Of a stretch of 44,145 bases of DNA, positions 16,931 through 24,577 are shown in pieces (the stretch's first letter is position 1; each line of letters opens with the position of its first letter). The stretch covers positions 1-44,145 of the forward strand of contig JAUXXD010000078.1 in NCBI GenBank assembly GCA_030681265.1. The letters are read 5' to 3'. The notes under the pieces were generated by a model, which saw nothing but the letters and a program-made list of their open reading frames with translations, was not told the DNA's origin and searched no databases. Origin of the DNA: Candidatus Didemnitutus sp. (GTDB lineage Bacteria; Verrucomicrobiota; Verrucomicrobiia; Opitutales; Opitutaceae). Made by a program: the position numbers and the translations under genes.

Positions 16931-17673
16931 ATGTCGTCCGCCGCGCCCTCTCCTTTGCCCTCACCTCGCGCCCCCGCGCTTTTTCAGGTGCGCGGTCTCA
17001 CCAAGACCTACGGCGAAGGTGCCACGCAGGTGCGCGCCCTCGCCTCCGTCGACCTCGACCTCGCGCCCGGCGAACTCGTCGTGCTCCTCGGCCCTTCCGG
17101 CAGCGGTAAGACCACCCTGCTCAACCAACTCGGCGGACTCGACCATCCCACTTCCGGCGAACTGCGTTACCGCGACCTCGACCTCACGCACGCCAACGAA
17201 GACCAGTTGACGCTTTATCGCCGCGAGTCCGTGGGCTTCGTTTTCCAGTTTACAATCTCATCCCCAGCCTCACGGCGCGCGAAAACGTTTCGCTCATCAC
17301 CGAGATCGCGCACGACCCGATGTCGCCCGAAGCGGCGTTGAAACTCGTCGGACTCGGTGCGCGCCTCGACCATTTTCCCGCGCAACTTTCCGGCGGCGAA
17401 CAGCAACGCGTCGCCATCGCCCGCGCGATCGCGAAGCGCCCTGAAGTGCTCCTGTGCGACGAACCCACCGGCGCACTCGACGTGCGCACCGGCATCGTCG
17501 TGCTCGAAGCCATCGCGCGCGTGAATCGCGACCTCGGCGCACTCACCGTCATCATCACCCACAACGCCGTCATGGCGGAAATGGCCGACCGCGTGATTCA
17601 TTTCATGGATGGCCGCGTGCAACACGAGCGCCGCAACGCGACGCGCGCCGCGCCCTCCACGCTGCGCTGGTGA
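16931..17673 (+). pseudogene. ABC transporter ATP-binding protein (LolD/MacB type), broken by a one-base frameshift
   Basis: The first part has Walker [10 protein letters not shown] (about residues 54-62) and reads in frame to GFVFQ at the Q-loop. The frame then goes wrong at about 17249-17251, where CAGTTTAC is found and CAGTTTTAC is expected. Restoring one T gives the family sequence [14 protein letters not shown] and joins the second part, which has the signature [13 protein letters not shown], Walker [12 protein letters not shown] and the H-loop ITHN. The corrected gene is 247 aa, normal for LolD-like ATPases. The deletion lies in a T-run, so a sequencing error or a real inactivating mutation are both possible. 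The partner permease and adaptor downstream are intact. Confidence 0.85.
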
Positions 17674-17701
17674 CGCGCCGCACGGTGCACGCGGCGCGAA
17701 G

Positions 17702-17824
17702 CCCCAAGCCCCAACATCCAAACTTCATGAAACACCAATCCAGCAGGTCACTTGACGGATCGCCGGTGGATCGAGAATTGGAGCTTCTCTGGGGCTTGGA
17801 TTTTGGTGCTTGGAGTTTTCCCCA
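17702..17824. repeat. Imperfect inverted repeat of CCAA-rich sequence
   Basis: The 169-bp gap between the ATPase and the permease holds a left arm rich in CCAA-type words (CCCCAAGCCCCAACATCCAA, then ACACCAATCCAG) and a right arm carrying the complementary style (GGGGCTTGGATTTTGGTG, CTTGGAGTTTTCC). The two arms could pair imperfectly into a long stem. It may be a member of a dispersed intergenic repeat family, but only one copy is seen in this window. Confidence 0.4.
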
Positions 17825-17842
17825 CCGCCTCGCTTCCGCCCC

Positions 17843-20209
17843 ATGATCAGCCCCCTCGACCGCAAGTTGCTCCGCGACCTGCGCCGCCTCAAAGGCCAGG
17901 CGCTCGCCGTGACACTCGTGATGGGGTGCGGACTCGCGATGCTCATCATGGCGCGCAGCCTCATCGCGTCGCTCGAAAGCACGCGGAGCGACTACTACCA
18001 AACCAATCGCTTCGCCGAAGTTTTCGTGCCGCTCAAACGCGCGCCCAACCACGTCCATGCACTCCTCGCGGAAATCCCCGGCGTCGCCGCCGTGCAAACC
18101 GGCATCTCCGTGCAAGTCACGCTCGACCTGCCCGACCTCGATGAACCAGCCAGTGGACACGTGCGATCGCTACCCGACTTCGGCGAACCGGAACTGAACC
18201 GACTCTTTCTCCGCCGCGGTCGTTGGCTCACGCCCGGTGTGCGCGGCGAAGTGCTAGTCGGCGAAGCCTTCGCTGAAGCCAACCAACTTCAGCCCGGCGA
18301 CGCGTTGACGATGCTGCTCAACGGTCGTCGCCAGGAATTCCGCATCGCGGGCATCGTGCTGTCACCGGAATATATTTTCGAATCTCGCCCCGGCGCGGCA
18401 TTGCCCGACAACCGCACCTACGGCATCTTCTGGATGCCATACAAGGAAGTCGCCACCGCGTGGAATCTCTACGGTGCGTTTAACTCCGTCTCGCTGTCAC
18501 TCGCTCCGGGCGCGTCCCGAGAAGCCGTCATTTCCGCAGTGGACGAAGTGCTGCGACCATACGGCGGTTTCGGCGCCTACGGTCGCGCGGATCATCCGTC
18601 GCACATTCGCGTCACCGACGAAATCCGCGTGCTCTCGATTCTCTCGATCGGGTTTCCCATCGTGTTCCTGAGTGTGGCGGCGTTCATGACCAACTCGGTG
18701 CTCACGCGTCTGCTCGCACTGCAACGTGAGCAGATCGCAATTCTCAAAGCCTTCGGCTACACCAACCGGCAGATCGTCACGCATTACCTGAAATTCGCCG
18801 CCGTGATTGTCGTGGGCGGCACCGGCCTCGGCACGCTCGGCGGCATTCTGCTCGGACAGGCGCTCGTGCAAATGTATACGCTGTTCTTTCGTTTTCCCGA
18901 TCTGGTCTTTCGACTCGATCACGCGGCCGTTGCCCTCGCCCTACTCGTCGGACTGGTGGCAGTGACGGCCGGCGTTTTTAGCGCCGTGCGCCGCGCTGCT
19001 CGTCTGCCGCCCGCTGAAGCGATGCGACCCGAGCCACCGACCGACTACCGGCCGTCGTGGCTCGAACGCCACGGCCTCAAACGTTGGTTCAGCACCTCTT
19101 TTCGGATTGCCGTGCGCAATCTCGAGCGCCGTCCCGTGCAGGCACTCTTCACTGTCGCCGGTCTCGCGTTGGCGACCGCGCTCCTGATTTTGCCCAACAC
19201 GTTCAAGGCCGGCATCAGCGACGTGCTCGATTTCAAATGGGACGTCGTGCAACGTCAGGACCTCAACCTCGGCCTCGCCGAACCATCGAGCGCAAGCATC
19301 GAGCATGAATTAAAAAAACTACCCGGCGTGCTGCACATTGAGCCGTCGCGTCAGGCTGCGGTGCGCATTCATTTTCAAGGGCGCAGTCGACAAATCGCCC
19401 TACGCAGTCTCGAGCCCGACGGCCGCCACAGTCGCGCGATCGATGCGCACGGGCGGGAAATCACCGCGCCGCCGCACGGCGTCATCGTTTCGGCCAAGCT
19501 CGCCGAAGTGCTCGGCGCGCGCGTCGGCGACCAATTGGTGATCGAAGCGCTCGAAGGTCGCCGCCCGACGCGTGCGTTGCCGATTGTGGCGCTGGCCGAT
19601 GATTTCACCGGCATCGCCGCATACATGGAGCGGCGCGCCATCAATCGCTTTCTGGGCGAAGGCGACCTCATCACCGGCGCGAGCGTGACGCTCAATATCG
19701 CGCAACGACCGGAATTTCTGCGCGCGCTCAAAGGCATCCCGCGCGTGAGTTGGATCGCGATCAAGGACACCATCCGCCGCAGCTTCCGCGAGACCACCGC
19801 GCAAAGCATGGGGCTCATCCAGACGATTTACCTGACGTTCGCCGTGATCGTCGCCTTTGGCGTCATCTACAACAACGCCCGCATTTCTCTCGCCGAACGC
19901 GCGCGCGAACTCGCCACGTTGCGCGTCATCGGTCTGACGCAGCGCGAAGTCGGCGCCATTCTGGTCATCGAACTCGCCGTGCTCTCCCTCATCGCGCTGC
20001 CGATCGGTTTGTTGATGGGCACATTTTTATCCGCCGGCATCATCCAGTCGGTGAATACCGAAACCGTGCGCATCCCACTCGTGTTCACCGCGCACACCTA
20101 CACGTTTGCCGTCATCGTGGTGCTCGTCGCTTCCGCCTTGTCGGCGTTGGTGGTGTTGCGCCAGTTGCGGCAACTCGACTTAATCAGCACGCTGAAGGCT
20201 CCTGAATAA
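17843..20209 (+). CDS. FtsX-like ABC transporter permease
   Basis: A 788-aa permease with two FtsX/MacB-type units. Each has a membrane helix, an extracytoplasmic domain and a three-helix bundle. The first bundle is near residues 260-390 (LQREQIAILKAFGYTNRQIV). The second follows a new N-terminal segment (FRIAVRNLERRPVQALFTVA) and ends in RARELATLRVIGLTQREVGA and a final helix. This architecture is that of DevC/LolE-like and macrolide-type exporters. The ATG at 17843 is preferred to an in-frame start at 17810. The adaptor gene follows after 6 bases. With the upstream ATPase it forms an export system of unknown substrate. Confidence 0.9.
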   Translation: MISPLDRKLLRDLRRLKGQALAVTLVMGCGLAMLIMARSLIASLESTRSDYYQTNRFAEVFVPLKRAPNHVHALLAEIPGVAAVQTGISVQVTLDLPDLDEPASGHVRSLPDFGEPELNRLFLRRGRWLTPGVRGEVLVGEAFAEANQLQPGDALTMLLNGRRQEFRIAGIVLSPEYIFESRPGAALPDNRTYGIFWMPYKEVATAWNLYGAFNSVSLSLAPGASREAVISAVDEVLRPYGGFGAYGRADHPSHIRVTDEIRVLSILSIGFPIVFLSVAAFMTNSVLTRLLALQREQIAILKAFGYTNRQIVTHYLKFAAVIVVGGTGLGTLGGILLGQALVQMYTLFFRFPDLVFRLDHAAVALALLVGLVAVTAGVFSAVRRAARLPPAEAMRPEPPTDYRPSWLERHGLKRWFSTSFRIAVRNLERRPVQALFTVAGLALATALLILPNTFKAGISDVLDFKWDVVQRQDLNLGLAEPSSASIEHELKKLPGVLHIEPSRQAAVRIHFQGRSRQIALRSLEPDGRHSRAIDAHGREITAPPHGVIVSAKLAEVLGARVGDQLVIEALEGRRPTRALPIVALADDFTGIAAYMERRAINRFLGEGDLITGASVTLNIAQRPEFLRALKGIPRVSWIAIKDTIRRSFRETTAQSMGLIQTIYLTFAVIVAFGVIYNNARISLAERARELATLRVIGLTQREVGAILVIELAVLSLIALPIGLLMGTFLSAGIIQSVNTETVRIPLVFTAHTYTFAVIVVLVASALSALVVLRQLRQLDLISTLKAPE

Positions 20210-20215
20210 TTTCCC

Positions 20216-21409
20216 ATGAATCCCGTTCGCTCGTCATCTCCGTCGAAAAGTTTCCTGCGCCGCGCCCTGCCGTATGCGCTCGGTGTGCTCGTGCTCGCGC
20301 TGATTGGACTCGGTCTACGACCGAAGGCTGCCGTGGTCGAAACCGCCCGCGCCGCCGTCGGACCGCTCCGCGCCACCGTCAGCGAGGAAGGCAAAACGCG
20401 TATCCGCCAACGCTACGTCGTCTCCTCGCCGGTCAACGGCCAGTTGCAACGCCTCGCCTTCAAGCCGGGCGCAGTGATCACCGCCGACGAAACCATCGTC
20501 GCCCACGTCGCACCATCGTCGGCTTCCCCGCTCGATCCCCGTCTCCGCGCACTCGCCGAAATCCGCCGCGACTCCGCCCGCGCGTTGCTGGTCAAGAGCC
20601 GCCTCGCCCATGAGCTCGCACGCAACGAACTCCAGCGCATCGCGCAAATGTTCGCGGCGCGCACCGTATCACCACAGGATCTTGAAACTGCGCAACTGCG
20701 TGAAACGGCCGCCGCCCGCGATGTCATCGCCGCCGAAGGCGGCCTGCGTCAAGTCGAGGCCGAGCTCGCGGAATTCCCGCCGGGCGCGCGCGACGAAACG
20801 GCAACCGTCGCCGTGCGCTCACCCGTGAGCGGAACGGTGTTGCGCGTCTTTCAGGAAAGCGCGCGCAGCGTCACGACGGGCACGCCGTTGCTCGAGATCG
20901 GCGATCCGCACGATTTGGAAGTCGTCGTCGAGATGCTCTCCCGCGACGGCGCCGCGATGGCACCGGGTGCGCGAGTGGAGTTCGACCAATGGGGCGGGGC
21001 CGGCCTGCTCGAAGGGCGCGTGCGTTTGGTGGAGCCGGCGGCTTTCACCAAGATCTCGGCGCTCGGTGTCGAAGAACAGCGCGTCAACGTCGTCGTCGAT
21101 CTCGTCACGCCGCTCGAACAACGCCGCGGGCTCGGCGATAATTTCCGGGTCGAAGCGCGCGCGGTGATTTGGGAAAGCGCCGCGGCGTTGCAAGTGCCGA
21201 CCTCCGGCGTGTTTCGCCGCGGCAGTGCCTGGGCCGCATTCGTGGTGCGGGAAGGCCGCGCGCAACTCGTGTCGGTCACCGTGGGTCGCAGCAGTGGCGC
21301 TGAGATTCAGGTGCTGCGAGGACTCAGCGAAGGCGACGAAGTGATTCTTTATCCCGGCGACCGCATCACGGACGGACAACGCGTGCAGCCGCGGCAAGTG
21401 GCTTGGTAA
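20216..21409 (+). CDS. Periplasmic adaptor (HlyD/MacA-type membrane fusion protein)
   Basis: A 397-aa protein with one N-terminal membrane helix (about residues 17-36), then a barrel-sandwich lipoyl-like half motif (RQRYVVSSPVNGQLQRLAFK), an alpha-helical hairpin (about 105-190), and the second lipoyl half (VAVRSPVSGTVLRVFQES). A beta-barrel domain with DPHDLEVVVEMLSRD and a C-terminal domain ending near DGQRV follow. These are the standard parts of periplasmic adaptors. It directly follows the permease, so the three genes form an ATPase-permease-adaptor set. No outer-membrane channel gene is nearby. Substrate is unknown. Confidence 0.9.
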   Translation: MNPVRSSSPSKSFLRRALPYALGVLVLALIGLGLRPKAAVVETARAAVGPLRATVSEEGKTRIRQRYVVSSPVNGQLQRLAFKPGAVITADETIVAHVAPSSASPLDPRLRALAEIRRDSARALLVKSRLAHELARNELQRIAQMFAARTVSPQDLETAQLRETAAARDVIAAEGGLRQVEAELAEFPPGARDETATVAVRSPVSGTVLRVFQESARSVTTGTPLLEIGDPHDLEVVVEMLSRDGAAMAPGARVEFDQWGGAGLLEGRVRLVEPAAFTKISALGVEEQRVNVVVDLVTPLEQRRGLGDNFRVEARAVIWESAAALQVPTSGVFRRGSAWAAFVVREGRAQLVSVTVGRSSGAEIQVLRGLSEGDEVILYPGDRITDGQRVQPRQVAW

Positions 21410-21497
21410 CTAAGGCGTGGCTTCGATTCACCGACACCGGGTTGCGTTCGTGAAAATTGTCTGGCTCGGGGGGGCGCGCTGCGGTTGATAGAACACC

Positions 21498-21914
21498 ATG
21501 ACTCTCGCTGATGCCCGTGTCGCCATCCTCTCCTCGCTTGCGCGGGTCAACGCCGCCTACGGCCAGCCGTTGTTCAACGAGTGGGTGCTGGTCGCGCTCC
21601 GCGCCGACCGCGGCTCCATCCTCGCCTACGACGGTCCGCGCGCGGAAAGTTACCAGAAGCAGTTTCGGCTCGATATGGCGTCAATGATGAAGGAACTGGC
21701 GAGCCAAAAGCTCGGCATCGGCGACTTCGTTTTTGCGGCTGAAGCGCACGGCAGCCACTATGACAGCTGCATGCGCATCGGGGCGACGAGTTACCTTTTC
21801 TGCAATCACACGCAGCGCACCATGACAGAGCTTCGGCAGAGTCCGCTCTGGCTCAACGCGCAAAAACACTGGGTCAAACTCAGTCAGGTTGTGTCTGCGG
21901 ATCCGCTGGAGTGA
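21498..21914 (+). CDS. Conserved-looking hypothetical protein (138 aa)
   Basis: Not recognised. The 138-aa product has no signal peptide or membrane helix. It shows an alternating pattern of helices and strands: an N-terminal helix, strands around WVLVALRADRGSILAYDGPR, a helix with DMASMMKELASQKL, then strands around GDFVFAAEAHGSHYDSCMRI and a C-terminal helix. This resembles a small single-domain alpha/beta fold, possibly roadblock/profilin-like, but that is a guess. Two Cys (SCMRIG, LFCNHT) are notable. It sits alone between the adaptor gene and a convergent membrane gene whose stop lies 12 bp away. Confidence 0.75.
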   Translation: MTLADARVAILSSLARVNAAYGQPLFNEWVLVALRADRGSILAYDGPRAESYQKQFRLDMASMMKELASQKLGIGDFVFAAEAHGSHYDSCMRIGATSYLFCNHTQRTMTELRQSPLWLNAQKHWVKLSQVVSADPLE

Positions 21915-21926
21915 GTCGCCGCGCGG

Positions 21927-22931
21927 CTACCCGCTCCAGCCCGCCCAGACGAACCACGCGTAGCTGACGAGCAACACCCCGCCTGCCCAACGCGGCAGTC
22001 CGCCGTAGAGCAATAAGAACCCGGCGTGCGCCACCACCGCACCGAGGATGAGCCACAAGCCCGTCATGAAGAACGGCGGCACCGCGACTGGGGTCAGCAC
22101 AGCGAGAATTCCCAAACACAGTGGAATGCAGATGTGTCCGTCGCCGACTTGCGAACTGTAGACAATGTCTGCCCGCCGCTTCCGGCCCCAATAGAGCGCG
22201 AGTAACGCATTCGGCAGCACCATCAGCCAACCACTGAGCCAACCCAAGTTGTCCACGCTGAGGAAGCCCGTCTTCTGCGCCGAAATCCACGCGACGAGCC
22301 AGTCGATGCTTTCGTAGAGCAACCACGCCGACAGTAGCACCAGCGCGATATCGACGTAGAACATCAGTCGATAGGAAATCTTTTGACGGACGTTGTGCTT
22401 GAGCACGTCAAACACTTGGAATGTTTGCCAAAAGAGAAATAGTCCGATCAGCAACAGTCCGTCGGTGCGTGTCAGTTGACCGTCCTCAGCCAGCAACCAA
22501 GTCGCGCCGGTGAAAAACAACACCGCCGTAATCGTCAGCATGAGGGAGAGCCGATCGATTTGCGCACCGACGTTGGCCGACGCAGTTTTGCCGCGCGCCT
22601 TGCCGCCGCCCGCGCCGCCGCCGGTGACTTGCAGCCCCCACAACACCGCGGGCAAACCAAGCAGCAAAGTGAGAGTGGTGACGTTGTTGACCAGACTGTT
22701 GGTCAACGCCTCGACCGGCGCGCCGCCCTGTCGCGTCAGAATAAAAACGAACAGCACGTTCCCGAGTCCCGAGCAGTAAGGCATCAGAATCGTGCCAAGT
22801 GCCGTGCCTTCCAGTCCGTGATCCAGCATCGCCTCCAGTCGCCACAGCATGAGCAGGGAGGCGACGAGGAAGAGGCACAGATAGACTCCCGGATCGGTCA
22901 GACCCAGGGATTCAATGAGCGGCGGCAACAC
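21927..22931 (-). CDS. Na+/Ca2+ exchanger-like membrane protein (CaCA superfamily)
   Basis: A 334-aa polytopic protein with about ten hydrophobic helices. The first half has a segment resembling the CaCA alpha-repeat (LTNSLVNNVTTLTLLLGLPA, preceded by GTALGTILMPYCSGLGN); the second half has MVLPNALLALYWGRKRRADI with SSQVGDG, resembling the second alpha-repeat. A Gly-rich linker (GGGAGGGKARGK) lies near residue 105. CaCA proteins exchange Ca2+ or other cations for Na+ or H+. The acidic and Asn residues are partly conserved, so ion specificity is open. The start is GTG; no strong ribosome binding site. The gene converges with the 138-aa gene. Confidence 0.7.
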   Translation of the reverse strand: MLPPLIESLGLTDPGVYLCLFLVASLLMLWRLEAMLDHGLEGTALGTILMPYCSGLGNVLFVFILTRQGGAPVEALTNSLVNNVTTLTLLLGLPAVLWGLQVTGGGAGGGKARGKTASANVGAQIDRLSLMLTITAVLFFTGATWLLAEDGQLTRTDGLLLIGLFLFWQTFQVFDVLKHNVRQKISYRLMFYVDIALVLLSAWLLYESIDWLVAWISAQKTGFLSVDNLGWLSGWLMVLPNALLALYWGRKRRADIVYSSQVGDGHICIPLCLGILAVLTPVAVPPFFMTGLWLILGAVVAHAGFLLLYGGLPRWAGGVLLVSYAWFVWAGWSG

Positions 22932-23167
22932 GCAGCGGATTCAGGCGGGGCGACGGTCCGCCTTCAATCCCGAAGGCGGCACTCACGCCAACCTCTCGCA
23001 CCACCTTCCGTCCGGCTTTCGGCTTGCCCGCCGGTGACGACACGCGAATCGGCGGCGAACGCGCAACCGCCGGTGCCGCTCTCCATCCCTCACTCCCAGT
23101 AGCCGCCGACCATGATGAACTGGCGGAGTGAGCGCGCTACGGCACCGACCGCAGGCCAGCGACCTCG
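22932..23167. other. 236-bp non-coding region with a perfect hairpin
   Basis: No supported gene lies here. A perfect 8-bp stem with a 6-base loop is at 22958-22979 (CCGCCTTC aatccc GAAGGCGG), between the stop of the coiled-coil gene and the start of the exchanger gene, both on the minus strand. Further short inverted words occur near 23095-23145 (CACTCC/GGAGTG, GTAGC/GCTAC). There is no T-run after the hairpin. It could be a terminator, a leader structure or a copy of a dispersed repeat. Confidence 0.4.
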
Positions 23168-24568
23168 TTACTGCAAGCGCGCCGGGAGCCGTTGCAAACG
23201 CGCCGTGAGATCGCGGAACACTGCTTCCGTGTTCTGCTGCACAACACTTTCGCCGACGGTCAGCGTCTGACTGGGGGTGAAATCTCCAAGCACAGCGCAA
23301 TATTCGTTGCTCACCATAATGCCGATAAGTTCGCCCGTTTTCGCAAACATGAGGTCGCCCCGCTTCGGCGGGATTTCGCCAAAGAGGCGCGTGAGCAGTC
23401 GATTGTCCACGCGCACGTAGCTGGCATATTCCGCGTCGAGTCGCACCGGCGTCTCGCCATATTTTCCGTCGTCCGCGCGAATCAACACGACATCGGGAAA
23501 CTTAAACGGCTCCGCCGCGAGTCGATAAATCTTGGCCCCTAGTTGCGCTGCAAAGGCATCGTCAACCGGCACCACGAGCACGCGTGGATCGAGTTTGAGG
23601 AAACGAATCTCCTTCATCGGTGCGCTCACGGCACCAAAGGCGAGTCGTCCGGTGATTCTCTGGTAATTGAGTGGATTTTCCCGCGTGAGACTGAACGGCG
23701 TATCGCTCACGTGCATCAACGCGTAGGTCTGGCGCCCGTCCGAAACTAGGATCGTCTGCGCATCGCGCTCGCGAAACGTCGGGCTGAAGAGACCGGGGCG
23801 TTGCGTGGAAACTTGCATTTGCACGCGGTTGGCGAGGAATTCGCCGAAGATGAGATTCGCGTTAACCGGACGGTGGTCACGCAACTCTTTCGTTAATTCC
23901 GTCGACCGTTCCGCGAGCTGGCCGACGCCTTGCGCCAGTTGCGTGGTTTGCTCCTGCACCTTGTAACGTTCCTGCCGCTCCACTTCGATTTGCGTGCGCG
24001 CCTGATCGAGATTCTGCCCGAGAAATTGTTTCTCCTGTTCGGCCACGCGCACCGCGACCGAAAGGTTTTCGATCTTCTGCCGCGCTTCGGTATTCTGGCG
24101 CTCCATGCGCGCGAGTTCGGCTTGCTGGCGCTCGGCTTCGGCGCGGCGTTCATCGAGCTCGCGTTGCATCTTCGCCAAGCGCTCCTTCGAGAGGAACGCC
24201 TCGTCACTCACCGCGGAATATTTCTTCTCCAGCTCCTTCACGTTCGAAGTCGTGGTCGCGAGTGCACCCTGTAATTGCGTGCGCTGTTGCTCGGCTTGGG
24301 AGAGCGCCTTTTCGCGCTCGGTGAGTGTGCTCTGCGTGTTGCCCAGTTGCGCGGCGAGTTGTTCGCGCGTGGTGCGTTCATCTTCGAGGGAAACGCGCAT
24401 CAACTCGACCATGTCGGCGTTGATCGCCGGCGACGCGGTGGATGAGGCCGTGGGCGGCGCCGCGGATTCGATGCCGGCGCGACTCGGCTCCGCCTTCTCC
24501 CAGCTCGTAAGCGCGAGAAGGTTGAGCAACAGAAAGTCGCACAGGATAAGGAGGAGCGTCTTGTTCAT
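23168..24568 (-). CDS. Membrane-anchored coiled-coil protein with degenerate trypsin-like C-terminal domain
   Basis: A 466-aa protein of unknown function. It has one N-terminal membrane helix (about residues 4-20, LLLILCDFLLLNLLAL) with Asp11 inside it, a Pro/Ala/Ser/Thr linker (30-50), a long charged coiled coil (about 52-230), and a C-terminal globular domain (235-466). The last contains GDLMFAKTGELIGIMVSNEY at 404-423, which looks like the Ser-region and following strand of trypsin-like proteases without GDSGG. Asp in a single N-terminal helix is a feature of MotB/ExbD-type proteins. It is 9 bp downstream of a polytopic partner and surely cotranscribed. A role as an energised membrane complex is inference. 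Confidence 0.7.
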   Translation of the reverse strand: MNKTLLLILCDFLLLNLLALTSWEKAEPSRAGIESAAPPTASSTASPAINADMVELMRVSLEDERTTREQLAAQLGNTQSTLTEREKALSQAEQQRTQLQGALATTTSNVKELEKKYSAVSDEAFLSKERLAKMQRELDERRAEAERQQAELARMERQNTEARQKIENLSVAVRVAEQEKQFLGQNLDQARTQIEVERQERYKVQEQTTQLAQGVGQLAERSTELTKELRDHRPVNANLIFGEFLANRVQMQVSTQRPGLFSPTFRERDAQTILVSDGRQTYALMHVSDTPFSLTRENPLNYQRITGRLAFGAVSAPMKEIRFLKLDPRVLVVPVDDAFAAQLGAKIYRLAAEPFKFPDVVLIRADDGKYGETPVRLDAEYASYVRVDNRLLTRLFGEIPPKRGDLMFAKTGELIGIMVSNEYCAVLGDFTPSQTLTVGESVVQQNTEAVFRDLTARLQRLPARLQ

Positions 24569-24577
24569 GACGGCGGA

